From CAZCVI01 sp964502145 (GTDB lineage Bacteria; Acidobacteriota; Aminicenantia; UBA2199), in assembly GCA_964502145.1 (NCBI GenBank), contig CAZCVI010000015.1, forward strand, positions 40,034-104,033: a stretch of 64,000 nucleotides of DNA. Direction: 5' to 3'. Below, one piece after another: positions 44,963-54,152 of this stretch (positions are counted from its first letter, which is position 1; every line of letters begins with the position of its first letter). Position numbers and translations under genes: made by a program. The notes under the pieces were generated by a model. It worked only from the letters and a program-made list of their open reading frames with translations, ran no database searches and was not told where the DNA came from.

Positions 44963-44991
44963 TTGACAAAGTTTATAAAGTTTTGTACAAT
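44963..44991 (+). promoter_or_regulatory. Promoter of the Fic gene
   Basis: TTGACA, 17-nt spacer, TACAAT; predicted leader of about 45 nt with AGGAGGT before the ATG at 45043. Confidence 0.75.
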
Positions 44992-45042
44992 GGATTCCTA
45001 TAGTTTTTATGAATGACCGTGTGACAGGAGGTAAAACAACCC

Positions 45043-45978
45043 ATGACCATTCCAGAAATGCTTAAAATAATCCGGCAACTCTCGGGTTTGCCCCAAGAAA
45101 AATTGGCCCAGACCTTCGGGGTTTCATTTCCTACATTCAACAAATGGATAAACGGCAAGTCTATTCCACATCCCAAAACATCGGCACACATTGAGGACGT
45201 GTACCTGGAATATACCGGTCAAAAAAAAATCCCGGTAGAAAAATTGGCTGCCCAAAAACAACACATCATGGCTAAAAGTCGTGAACATGGCGATGTTCTA
45301 AAAACGATCTTGGACAACCCTGATATATATAATCAGTTTATGTTGTCATTGACCTACCATACCAATCGCATTGAAGGAAGCACGTTAAGCGAAGCTCAAA
45401 CCGCCGCAGTACTCTTTGAAAACAGCGTGTTCCCGGATAAAAGTCTTATCGAACATCTGGAAGTTAAAAATCATCAGGCCGCCCTGGATTATTTATTAAA
45501 TTATATGGCAAGTAAACCACGTCTACTGGACGAACAATTGATATTAACGTTACACGGGAAATTAATGAACAGTATCCGTCCCGATGCCGGGTGGTACAGG
45601 CGACACAGCGTGCGGATCGTGGGTGTAGATGTCCCCACGGCCAATTATCTTAGTATACCCGTTTTGATGAATGCATTGGTAGAGAACATAGCCGCTCAAT
45701 CCCCTTCTGACATTATCGCCCCTATTGTCGAGATACACAGCCGATTTGAACAAATCCATCCTTTTTCCGATGGTAACGGCAGAATTGGACGTTTATTGAT
45801 TCATGCTATGGCACTACGCTGGAACCTGCCCCCGGCTGTGATCCGCCAAGAACAAAAAGGGCTTTATTATACTTACCTGGCCAAAGCCCAACAATCCCAG
45901 CATCAAGATTTAAGCCTCTTGGAAGACTTCCTGTGTCATGCCTTCCTGGAAGGATTTCGAATATTGGAAAGAAAATAA
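45043..45978 (+). CDS. Fic family AMP-transferase with N-terminal helix-turn-helix
   Basis: 311 residues. An XRE-like helix-turn-helix (residues 1-45: QEKLAQTFGVSFPTFNKWING) precedes a Fic domain with the complete active motif HPFSDGNGRIGR (239-250). The inhibitory helix motif (S/T)xxxE(G/N) is present before it (T107 to G112, TNRIEG), which makes this a self-inhibited class II Fic protein. Such enzymes AMPylate proteins, sometimes themselves to change DNA binding. The palindrome at 44939 is a candidate operator. Target unknown. Confidence 0.9.
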   Translation: MTIPEMLKIIRQLSGLPQEKLAQTFGVSFPTFNKWINGKSIPHPKTSAHIEDVYLEYTGQKKIPVEKLAAQKQHIMAKSREHGDVLKTILDNPDIYNQFMLSLTYHTNRIEGSTLSEAQTAAVLFENSVFPDKSLIEHLEVKNHQAALDYLLNYMASKPRLLDEQLILTLHGKLMNSIRPDAGWYRRHSVRIVGVDVPTANYLSIPVLMNALVENIAAQSPSDIIAPIVEIHSRFEQIHPFSDGNGRIGRLLIHAMALRWNLPPAVIRQEQKGLYYTYLAKAQQSQHQDLSLLEDFLCHAFLEGFRILERK

Positions 45979-46036
45979 AAAGAATGGAGTTTAATTCCCC
46001 CTCTCGTTTAATTTATCTCTTTTTTCTATATCTCCA

Positions 46037-46065
46037 TTTACTGAATGAGAAAAAGGTGGTATAAA
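46037..46065 (+). promoter_or_regulatory. Promoter of the 56-residue gene
   Basis: TTTACT, 17-nt spacer, TATAAA, followed by a ~25-nt leader with AAAGGAGG. Confidence 0.5.
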
Positions 46066-46098
46066 TAAGAAGCCAAAAAAATTAAAGGAGGCAAAACA

Positions 46099-46269
46099 AT
46101 GGCTTTTTGGAATTGGAATAGTAAACCGGTAACCGACCCGGAAAAACAATTAAAAAAATTACAGAAATACTGCATACAAGTACTGGGCTTAAGCAAAGAA
46201 GAGGCTGAAAAAAAAGCCAAGGAATGGCTCAATACTTCTGACCGTGCTCCAGTCAACCTGGATGACTAA
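46099..46269 (+). CDS. Small protein of 56 residues, DUF1476/ATPase-inhibitor-like size
   Basis: Begins MAFWNWNSKPVTDPEKQLKK and is mostly one charged helix (KEEAEKKAKEWLN) ending VNLDD. Strong Shine-Dalgarno (AAAGGAGG) and its own promoter argue that it is real. I do not recognise the family; the size comparison is only descriptive and no function is claimed. Confidence 0.6.
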   Translation: MAFWNWNSKPVTDPEKQLKKLQKYCIQVLGLSKEEAEKKAKEWLNTSDRAPVNLDD

Positions 46270-46421
46270 CTCCCAGAAAAATACAGCAACCATTCAATAA
46301 TTAAGCATGGCACTTCCGGCCCACGCATGACCCACACATAAGGATCATTCCTTTTAGTAATTTTTTTCGGAATAAATAAGAAAAAACCAGGAAAAATCAC
46401 AGAAAAAACATTGAAAAAACA

Positions 46422-46450
46422 TTGAATTTGTCACTCATTTCCTGTAAAAT
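46422..46450 (+). promoter_or_regulatory. Promoter of the sensor-kinase operon
   Basis: TTGAAT, 17-nt spacer, TAAAAT (46445-46450). Predicted start near 46457, giving a ~34-nt leader to the chosen ATG at 46491. Confidence 0.6.
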
Positions 46451-46490
46451 ATTTTTGTACATGTTTACCGGAGGTCGCCAGGGATATAAT

Positions 46491-49400
46491 ATGAACAATG
46501 TAAACAATGACGTGGAACAAACCAAAGAAGAACTTAAAAAAAAGATTGCAGAGTTGCGCGAACACGCTAAAGCCAAAAAAATTCTCCCCCTCCACCAGCT
46601 TTTTAGTGACAACGAGGAGATATTTCAAGCATTTTTCGATTTTGCTCCAGTGATGCTCAACTCCTTTGATATTCATTGGCGTTGCATCCTCTGGAATAAA
46701 AACTGCGAGGCCACCTTCGGTTGGACAATAGATGAAATTAACGCCAGTGAAAATCCCCTGGCTATGTTCCATCCCGATCCAGCCATTCAAATGCAAGTAC
46801 TCGAAAGTATTAAAAATGCCAAAGGGCAATTTAATGAATGGCATGTCGTTACCAAGGACGGTAAACACCTAGTACACCAATGGGCCAATATCAGGTTACC
46901 CAATGGTTCCGTGATCAATATCGGACTCGATATCACCGCTTCCAAGGAAGCCGCAGCCGCATTAAAAGTAAGCGAAGAACGCTACCGTACCCTCACTGAA
47001 AACTTGCCCGGTATCGTTTACCGTTGCGCCAATGATCCCAATTGGACCATGGAATTCATCAGCGGTGAAATCGATAAAATATCAGGTTACCCCGGTTCTG
47101 ATTTTATTCACAACCAAGTTCGTACTTTTGATAGCATCTTGCACCCCGACGACCGCGAACCCATCCGTCAAGCAATCCGCCTGGGTATAGAAAAAAAACA
47201 ATCCTATTGTATCGAATACCGCATCATCGACAGGGAAGGAAAAACCAAATGGCTCCATGAACAGGGACGGGGTGTCTTTGCTGAAAACGGGGACTTAATC
47301 TGCTTGGATGGCGTTATCATTGATATCAGCGAACGGAAATCCGCCGAACAACGAAGTAGCGCTTACCTTTTTTTTCTGGAAAAAATGGAAACAATCGACC
47401 GCCTCATCGCCAAAGCCACCGACCTGGAACAAATGATGAAAGATTCAATGGCCACCGTGCTGTCTATTTTCCAATGCGATTGCGCTTACCTCCTCGCTCC
47501 CATTGATCAGGATGCTCCCGCTTGGAAATTCCGCACTAAATGTTTCAGGCAGGAACCAGGCACCATTGCTCCCCAAAAGGAAGATCCCACCGATACACCG
47601 ATAACCCCGGAAATGATAGCAATGTTCAAAACCCTCCTGGAAACCGATGGCCCCCACATATTTACCCAGGATTCAACCGAACCTTTTCCAGGAAAAGAAA
47701 ATACACGGTTTACCAATCACATGGCCATGTTGATGGCCATATATCCTGGGAATGGTCTACCCTGGGTGTACGGGATACATCAATGCTCCAACCCCCGAAC
47801 CTGGAGCGAGAATGAACAACGACTTTTTGCCGAGATCGGCAATCGCATCGCCGCCGCCCTCACCAATCAGCTCTATGCCCGCAACCTGCGCGAAAGCGAG
47901 GAAAAATTAAGGTCTATCTTTATGGCCGCTGAAAATGTCGCCTTTATTCTCACAGAAACCAAGGGCAAAGATACCCGTATTACCGAATTCAGTCCCGGTG
48001 CCGAACGAATTTTTGGCTATACCCGCGACGAAATTCTCGGCCAATCACCCGGACTACTGCACCTTCCCCAGGACGCCACGTTCCCCCCCGCGCCACAGGT
48101 CCCCCAGTCCCAAAACAAAAGTGGCGACAAGGGCGAGAGTATCCTGGTGCGAAAGTCCGGCCAATTTTTCCCCGCCCTGCACACCACCCACCCCATCTAC
48201 GATGATGCCGGTAATAAAACCGGTACCCTGGGTATTGCACTCGATATCACCCAGCGAAAAATGGCTGAAAAAGAGTTGATTACCAACCGTAATCTACTCG
48301 ATACATTGATCAAAGTATTGCCCGTTGCCTTTTTTTCAAAGGATCGCGAGGGACGCTTCCAGGTAGTGAACCGGAAATTCACCGAATACTTGGGTTTCTC
48401 CCCACAGGATATCAGGGGAAAAACAGCCATGGAGTGCTGGCCTTTTGATGATGCAGAATTTTATCACGAGACCGATATGATATTGATGGATATGGACGAT
48501 TCCGTCGAATATGAGTTCATGATGCCTCATATTACCCGTGGTATAGTGCCCGTGATTTTCAGTAAAGCCTGTTTTCATAATGCCGATGGTTCCGTGGACG
48601 GATTGGTGGGTATATTTATTGATATTACCGAACGCAAAGAAACCGAAAAAGAGTTGATTCATGCCAAAGAAGAGGCCGAAAAAGCCAACCGCGCCAAAAG
48701 CGAGTTCCTCGCCAATATGAGCCATGAAATTCGCACCCCGCTCAATGCGGTGATTGGGTTTAGCGAACTACTGGGCTCACTGGTTGCCGATAAAAAGCAT
48801 AAAAGCTATCTGACCTCCATTAAAACCGCTGGGAAAAGCCTGTTAACTCTTATCAATGATATTCTGGACCTCTCTAAAATCGAAGCTGGCAAAATGGAAA
48901 TAAACTATGCCAAGGTAAATAGTTTCATGATTTTTAATGAAATCGAACAAATTTTCCAAGCCAAGGCAGAGGAAAAAAACCTGCGTTTTATTATTGATAT
49001 TGACAGTGAACTGCCCAGGTCCCTCGTTTTAGATGAAACCCGGCTGCGCCAGGTACTGTTGAACCTGGTGGGCAATGCTGTTAAATTCACCCATAAAGGA
49101 TATATTAAATTATCCGCCCGGAAAAAATACAAGACCAGTGACCGTAGCAAAATTGATCTTATCGTTAGTGTTGAGGATAGCGGCATTGGCATCCCTCCAG
49201 AAGCCCAGCAAAGCATCTTCCAATCCTTCAAGCAGCACAATGTCCAAGATATCAGGAAATACGGCGGTACTGGTCTCGGATTGTCGATCAGCAAGCGGTT
49301 AATGGAAATGATGAACGGTGAAATCACTGTCAAAAGCCAGGAAGGCCTGGGGAGTACCTTTGAAATCACCCTGTGGGACGTGGATGTCTCCTCCCTGGAA

Positions 49401-50168
49401 ATCCCCTGTATCAAGGACGTTATTTACGATATTGAGAACATCTCTTTTGAGAGGGCACGCGTACTCGTCGCCGATGATGTGGAATCCAATCGTGACTTGT
49501 TGGAAGAACTTCTGACCCGCGTCAATCTCGAGGTATTGACCGTGGAGAATGGTGAAGAAGCACTCTTATTAACCCAAGAATTTAAACCCGATATTATCAT
49601 CATGGATATCCGTATGCCCGTGATGGATGGTCTTGAAGCCACAAAACGATTGAAAGCCAACCCTAAAACCCAAGCCATTCCCGTGGTGGCACTCACTGCC
49701 ACCGCTATTACCCTCGAACAAAGGGAAACCGCCCGCACTCTGTTTGATGGCTATATCACTAAACCCGTGACTATACAGGAACTATTCGGCGAATTATCCA
49801 AGTATCTCAAATTCCAGTATTCCAAAGAAAGAGATGTTAGCGCCTACAAGGCCGCCCTCGAAAAACAACAGGTGGGAGACCGGCAACGGCTGGCCCCCTT
49901 GCTGGTAATATTGGAAAAGGAAATCATTCCTGCTGGACAGGAGATGGACGGTAGTGGTAAGATGAGTCGTATTAAAGAATTCGCCATTAGACTTTCCACC
50001 CTGGGCCAAGAATTTAATGTCCCCGGTCTCAGTCAACTCGGCGACAATTTGAAGGAATATGCCCAGAGTTACGATATTATTAATATTGAGAGAACAATTA
50101 AATCGCTTCCTGCCCTTCTGGAAGCACTTACATCCCTAAATGTTAACCAAGGAGACACACACTCATGA
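46491..50168 (+). CDS. Hybrid sensor histidine kinase (multi-PAS, GAF, receiver)
   Basis: 1225 residues without obvious membrane helices, so a cytoplasmic sensor. Order: coiled start; PAS (about 45-155); PAS/PAC (about 160-285); GAF (about 290-470); PAS (about 475-590); PAS (about 595-720); HisKA with phospho-His H745 (SHEIRTPLN); HATPase (N, G1 and G2 boxes visible, for example GTGLGLSISKRLM). It ends in a receiver with D1039 (IIIMDIRMPVMDG) and a C-terminal helical Hpt-like segment without an obvious His. ATG 46491 has AGGG seven bases upstream; an ATG at 46461 is an alternative. The gene overlaps the next by four bases. Confidence 0.9.
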   Translation: MNNVNNDVEQTKEELKKKIAELREHAKAKKILPLHQLFSDNEEIFQAFFDFAPVMLNSFDIHWRCILWNKNCEATFGWTIDEINASENPLAMFHPDPAIQMQVLESIKNAKGQFNEWHVVTKDGKHLVHQWANIRLPNGSVINIGLDITASKEAAAALKVSEERYRTLTENLPGIVYRCANDPNWTMEFISGEIDKISGYPGSDFIHNQVRTFDSILHPDDREPIRQAIRLGIEKKQSYCIEYRIIDREGKTKWLHEQGRGVFAENGDLICLDGVIIDISERKSAEQRSSAYLFFLEKMETIDRLIAKATDLEQMMKDSMATVLSIFQCDCAYLLAPIDQDAPAWKFRTKCFRQEPGTIAPQKEDPTDTPITPEMIAMFKTLLETDGPHIFTQDSTEPFPGKENTRFTNHMAMLMAIYPGNGLPWVYGIHQCSNPRTWSENEQRLFAEIGNRIAAALTNQLYARNLRESEEKLRSIFMAAENVAFILTETKGKDTRITEFSPGAERIFGYTRDEILGQSPGLLHLPQDATFPPAPQVPQSQNKSGDKGESILVRKSGQFFPALHTTHPIYDDAGNKTGTLGIALDITQRKMAEKELITNRNLLDTLIKVLPVAFFSKDREGRFQVVNRKFTEYLGFSPQDIRGKTAMECWPFDDAEFYHETDMILMDMDDSVEYEFMMPHITRGIVPVIFSKACFHNADGSVDGLVGIFIDITERKETEKELIHAKEEAEKANRAKSEFLANMSHEIRTPLNAVIGFSELLGSLVADKKHKSYLTSIKTAGKSLLTLINDILDLSKIEAGKMEINYAKVNSFMIFNEIEQIFQAKAEEKNLRFIIDIDSELPRSLVLDETRLRQVLLNLVGNAVKFTHKGYIKLSARKKYKTSDRSKIDLIVSVEDSGIGIPPEAQQSIFQSFKQHNVQDIRKYGGTGLGLSISKRLMEMMNGEITVKSQEGLGSTFEITLWDVDVSSLEIPCIKDVIYDIENISFERARVLVADDVESNRDLLEELLTRVNLEVLTVENGEEALLLTQEFKPDIIIMDIRMPVMDGLEATKRLKANPKTQAIPVVALTATAITLEQRETARTLFDGYITKPVTIQELFGELSKYLKFQYSKERDVSAYKAALEKQQVGDRQRLAPLLVILEKEIIPAGQEMDGSGKMSRIKEFAIRLSTLGQEFNVPGLSQLGDNLKEYAQSYDIINIERTIKSLPALLEALTSLNVNQGDTHS

Positions 50169-51271
50169 CCAAAAAAGAAAAACCATTGATCCTGGTACTG
50201 GATGATAACCCTGAAAATCTCAAGGTAATCGGAAACATCCTGGAAGAAAATAACTTTGAACCCGCTGTTTTTTTAAATAGTCAACGAGCAATGGCCTCCT
50301 TGCTGGAAGAAAAACCAGAACTGATACTGTTAGATATCATGATGCCCGATATTGATGGTTATCAATTTTGTAGAAAAATAAAAAACGATCCTTCCTTGAG
50401 TCATATTCCCGTTATTTTTCTCACTGCCAAAACCGAACCCCTGGATATTGTCAAAGGGTTTGAAGCCGGTGGTGTTGATTATGTGACCAAACCCTTCAAC
50501 TCCGCCGAATTATTGGCACGGGTTAGAACCCACCTGGAATTAAAATTTACCCGTGAAGGCCTACAAGCACTCAATCACACCAAGGATAAATTCTTTTCCA
50601 TCATCGCCCATGACCTGCGTAATCCCCTGCAATGTTTGTTACTCGCCGCTGATTTATTGCAAAACGATTATGAGCGCTTTGATGATAGCAAAAGAAAAGA
50701 ATTTATCCGCACGTTTTACGATAACTCGTTATTATTATCTACCCTGTTGGAAAACCTCTTGAATTGGGCCCAATCGCAAACTGGCAGCATCGCTATTAAA
50801 CCCGGTAAAATTGACGTGCAGACCCTGATCGATGAAAGCATCGCCCTATTATCTGAATCCGCCCACAAAAAAAATATCACCCTCTCTTCCTGCGCCACCC
50901 CGGGCACAACTATTTACGCCGACCCCAACATGCTCCGTTCCGTGTTGCGTAACCTTGTTTCCAATGCCATTAAATTTACCCATCCCAGTGGTTCCGTCAC
51001 TATCACCACCCAATCCCTTCCTGATTCCCACCAGATAAAAATCACCGTCACCGATACCGGTATCGGTATAAATCCCCAAGCCCTTACCGATCTCTTTCGT
51101 TTGGACCTGCGGAAAAATACCCCCGGAACAGCCAATGAAAAAGGAACCGGCTTGGGTCTGCTCCTCTGCCAGGAATTTGTCAAAAAAAACAACGGCACCA
51201 TCCACGTCACCAGCCAACCCGGCCAAGGAACCAGTTTCACCATCACACTCCCCACCTATAACCCAGTATAA
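50165..51271 (+). CDS. Receiver-histidine kinase hybrid
   Basis: 368 residues. An N-terminal receiver (D57 in LILLDIMMPDIDG) is followed directly by HisKA (H149 in FSIIAHDLRNPLQ) and HATPase (GTGLGLLLCQEF). Start overlaps the upstream kinase stop (ATGA), so the two are made together. The likely flow is from the big PAS kinase to this receiver, which then modulates its own kinase. The final output regulator is not in the window. Confidence 0.9.
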   Translation: MTKKEKPLILVLDDNPENLKVIGNILEENNFEPAVFLNSQRAMASLLEEKPELILLDIMMPDIDGYQFCRKIKNDPSLSHIPVIFLTAKTEPLDIVKGFEAGGVDYVTKPFNSAELLARVRTHLELKFTREGLQALNHTKDKFFSIIAHDLRNPLQCLLLAADLLQNDYERFDDSKRKEFIRTFYDNSLLLSTLLENLLNWAQSQTGSIAIKPGKIDVQTLIDESIALLSESAHKKNITLSSCATPGTTIYADPNMLRSVLRNLVSNAIKFTHPSGSVTITTQSLPDSHQIKITVTDTGIGINPQALTDLFRLDLRKNTPGTANEKGTGLGLLLCQEFVKKNNGTIHVTSQPGQGTSFTITLPTYNPV

Positions 51272-51294
51272 CTAAACATAAATAAATATTTTTC

Positions 51295-51348
51295 TATCCA
51301 CTATATCCACTATGTCCAGTAAGTCCAGTTAGTCCAGTCCATCCAACC
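51295..51348. repeat. 9-nt tandem array (TCCA core), six units, one arm
   Basis: TATCCACTA, TATCCACTA, TGTCCAGTA, AGTCCAGTT, AGTCCAGTC, CATCCAACC in exact 9-nt steps, right after the kinase operon. No facing arm, so it is a half-element like 38917-38961. Confidence 0.85.
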
Positions 51349-51391
51349 ACCTTTCCCAAATTTTACCGTGAACCCCAAAATCACATTAAAC

Positions 51392-51420
51392 TTGACACCA
51401 GCAAAGGAATTTATTAAAAT
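51392..51420 (+). promoter_or_regulatory. Promoter of lepB-potassium transporter genes, near-leaderless
   Basis: TTGACA, 17-nt spacer, TAAAAT (51415-51420), eight bases to the lepB ATG. Predicted leader of zero to two bases. Confidence 0.7.
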
Positions 51421-51428
51421 ATCCCTTC

Positions 51429-51992
51429 ATGAATAATAATAATAATAATAAAAACAAAAAAGATCACAAATTCAAGCACTATCTGAAATACATCATTCTG
51501 GATATCCTGATTGCCGGGTTAGTATCCGTCCTGTTGATCACCTATGTTGCCTCCGCGTATAAAATCGAGGGTAACTCCATGGAAATCGTATTAAAAGATC
51601 AGGAACGCATCATCATCTCCAAAATGGGTGTCAAAGAGGGTGGTCTCAAACGATTTGATATTGTCGTTTTGTATAAACCCGGCAACCCCAAAAAATCCAT
51701 CATCAAACGGATCATCGGATTGCCTGAAGAAATAATAGAAATCCGCGACGGAGTTATCTATATTAATAACCAAAAACAAGACGAAACCTACCTGGAAAAA
51801 GAAAAAGACCTGATGTTCACCTCCATTAACATGAAACCACTGCTAATCCAGAAAGGTCACTATTTCGTCATGGGCGACAATCGTCCCATCAGCCAGGACT
51901 CCCGTTCCTTTGGACCCGTGTCGGAAAAATATATCTTCGGTAAAACCCTGTTCAGATACTGGCCTTTTTCCCGTTTCGGAAAAATAGAATGA
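51429..51992 (+). CDS. lepB: Signal peptidase I
   Basis: 187-residue membrane-bound leader peptidase with one N-terminal anchor (about 20-42). Catalytic Ser50 in EGNSMEIVL and Lys93 in SIIKRIIGLP; the GDNRPISQDSRSFGPV box is intact. The N-terminus is a run of six Asn from an (AAT)6 trinucleotide repeat. It stops 6 bp before the potassium transporter gene. Processes Sec/Tat-exported proteins such as the S46 and Tricorn-like peptidases. Confidence 0.93.
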   Translation: MNNNNNNKNKKDHKFKHYLKYIILDILIAGLVSVLLITYVASAYKIEGNSMEIVLKDQERIIISKMGVKEGGLKRFDIVVLYKPGNPKKSIIKRIIGLPEEIIEIRDGVIYINNQKQDETYLEKEKDLMFTSINMKPLLIQKGHYFVMGDNRPISQDSRSFGPVSEKYIFGKTLFRYWPFSRFGKIE

Positions 51993-51998
51993 TTCCCC

Positions 51999-53318
51999 AT
52001 GAATAAATATATTTCTACCCTGATTATTACTTCTTTTTTGTTGACTATCTGTATCGGGGCAGTGTTCCTCATGCTTCCGTTCTCTACTACCCATGGTTAT
52101 ATTAACCCAGAAGATGCCCTTTTTACCTCCGCTTCTGCCGTCACCGTCACCGGCTTGAGCACCGTTGATACATGCACCTACTTCACTACCTTTGGTCAAA
52201 TCGTGATTTTAATTCTTATTCAAATCGGTGGACTCGGCTTCATGACTTTTTCCACTTTTACTATCCTGGTCATGGGCAAATCGTTTACCATTAAAGATAA
52301 AGCGTATATTGAAAATGATTTCACTGCTGGCAATTATAAAAATGTCAAGGATCTCGCCAAAGAGATCATTCTTGCCACTTTTATCATTGAATGGATAGGT
52401 GCCCTGCTGCTATATATTCAATTTAAAGAACTCAAAGGGATGCACCGCGTGTTTGCCGCCTTTTTTCATGCCATTTCCGCCTTTTGCAACGCCGGGTTCT
52501 CCATTTTCAGCAATGGGTTGGAAAATTACAAGCAGCACTGGGGTATCAATATCACCATCATGTTACTCATCATTTTCGGCGGCATTGGATTCCTCGTGAT
52601 CGATGAAACCGTTCTTTATTTCCGGCGCAAGATCAAACGTGTATCACGTTTCTCCCTGCACTCCAAATTGGTATTTGTCATCACTGCCACATTGATCCTG
52701 GGTGGGGCATTACTCATATTGCTGGAAGAACTGTTTAACCCGGGCAATAACCTCTCCCTCCCCGTAAAAATTCTTTCCGCCCTTTTTCATTCCGTCAGTG
52801 CCCGAACCGCTGGATTTAATACCATCAACATGGGGATTTTCTCTTCCGCGTCCGCTTTTATCCTCATGGCCCTGATGTTTATCGGAGCTTCCCCTGGTTC
52901 AACTGGCGGCGGTATTAAAACCACGTCTGCCGGTATTATTCTCGGGTACTTCCGTGCCAAATTCAGGGGCCGGGAAAACGTGGACATTTTCTACCGCAAC
53001 ATCTCCCCTAAAACCATTGAAAAAGCATTTATCGTTGCCATTATCTCCTTCTCCTTGATCTCCTTTTTCTCTTTTCTGCTGATCACGTTTGAACCAGAGA
53101 AAAATGCCATACAATTGATTTTCGAAACCTTTAGCGCCTTTGGAACCGTTGGGCTCAGTTTGGGCGTCACCGCCAACCTTTCGTGGGTTTCCAAGATAAT
53201 CCTCAGTATCACTATGTTCATCGGTCGCGTTGGCCCATTGACCGTGTTGATTGCCATGAGTAAAAAGGAATCTCGCGCTGTGATTAAATACCCTGAAGAT
53301 CAGATCATGATCGGATAA
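51999..53318 (+). CDS. Trk/Ktr potassium transporter membrane subunit
   Basis: 439 residues with about eight membrane helices and four selectivity-filter-like loops (TVTGLSTVD, FCNAGFS, ARTAGFNT, FGTVGLSLG). Length and the compact N-terminus resemble KtrB. It imports potassium with its cytoplasmic gate, the RCK protein encoded 161 bp downstream. Confidence 0.92.
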   Translation: MNKYISTLIITSFLLTICIGAVFLMLPFSTTHGYINPEDALFTSASAVTVTGLSTVDTCTYFTTFGQIVILILIQIGGLGFMTFSTFTILVMGKSFTIKDKAYIENDFTAGNYKNVKDLAKEIILATFIIEWIGALLLYIQFKELKGMHRVFAAFFHAISAFCNAGFSIFSNGLENYKQHWGINITIMLLIIFGGIGFLVIDETVLYFRRKIKRVSRFSLHSKLVFVITATLILGGALLILLEELFNPGNNLSLPVKILSALFHSVSARTAGFNTINMGIFSSASAFILMALMFIGASPGSTGGGIKTTSAGIILGYFRAKFRGRENVDIFYRNISPKTIEKAFIVAIISFSLISFFSFLLITFEPEKNAIQLIFETFSAFGTVGLSLGVTANLSWVSKIILSITMFIGRVGPLTVLIAMSKKESRAVIKYPEDQIMIG

Positions 53319-53479
53319 CTCTTTATTTTTCCCCCCATTTTCCCGCGCTTTTCTTTTGCCAAAGCTATAAAAATCTGATAGAATATAGCTTGAACTTTTT
53401 GTGCCTGCCTGCCAAAAAATAACAGAACTTAATACACCGAGGCATAAACAAAATTATTAGTGTCAATTAAGGAGTATGT

Positions 53480-54145
53480 ATGAAAAAAATTGCAGTGATC
53501 GGCCTGGGACGTTTTGGTCTCAACTTGGTTAAAGCCCTCGCGCAGAAAAAAGATATGGAGATCATTGCCATTGATGTCAATGAATCTATAGTCAACGAGG
53601 CCAAAGACTTTGCCACCCAGCCCATTGTCATGGATGCCACCAATAAAGAAAACTTGATCTCCATCGGTATGGCCGATTTAGATTATGTTGTCGTCTCTCC
53701 CGGCCCAAGTTTGGAACCCAGTATATTAATCGTGCATATTCTCAGGGAAATCGGCGTCAGCCATATTATTGCCAAAGCCCTCTCTGAAGACCATGAAAAA
53801 ATTTTACGATTGGTAGGAGCCACAGAAATCGTTTTTCCCGAACGCGATGAAGCCCAAAAACTCGCCCTGCAAATTAATGCCCCTAATTTGATTGATTATT
53901 TCCCCTTGCAATCGGGATTCGTCATTCAAGAGATTGCCGCTCCCGATGTATTTGTAGGTAAAACCCTCATGGAAGTCGATTTGCGAAAAAAATACCGCCT
54001 TACTGTCCTGGCGATTAAATCGATTATCCCTGACATCACTACCGTGAACCCCGGCGCAGATGTTGTTATCAAGGAAAGTGATATACTCATCGTTTTCGGA
54101 GAAAACCCCGATATCGAACGACTGCACCGGAAAACAGCCAACTAA
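53480..54145 (+). CDS. Ktr/Trk potassium uptake regulator (RCK domains)
   Basis: 221 residues, KtrA-like: N-terminal RCK-N Rossmann fold (VIGLGRFGLNLVKAL, acidic end of strand 2 in IAIDVN) and RCK-C domain (about 140-221). It binds NAD(H)/ATP and gates the membrane subunit. AAGGAG precedes the ATG. Function with the preceding gene is strongly supported by context. Confidence 0.92.
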   Translation: MKKIAVIGLGRFGLNLVKALAQKKDMEIIAIDVNESIVNEAKDFATQPIVMDATNKENLISIGMADLDYVVVSPGPSLEPSILIVHILREIGVSHIIAKALSEDHEKILRLVGATEIVFPERDEAQKLALQINAPNLIDYFPLQSGFVIQEIAAPDVFVGKTLMEVDLRKKYRLTVLAIKSIIPDITTVNPGADVVIKESDILIVFGENPDIERLHRKTAN

Positions 54146-54152
54146 TCACCCG

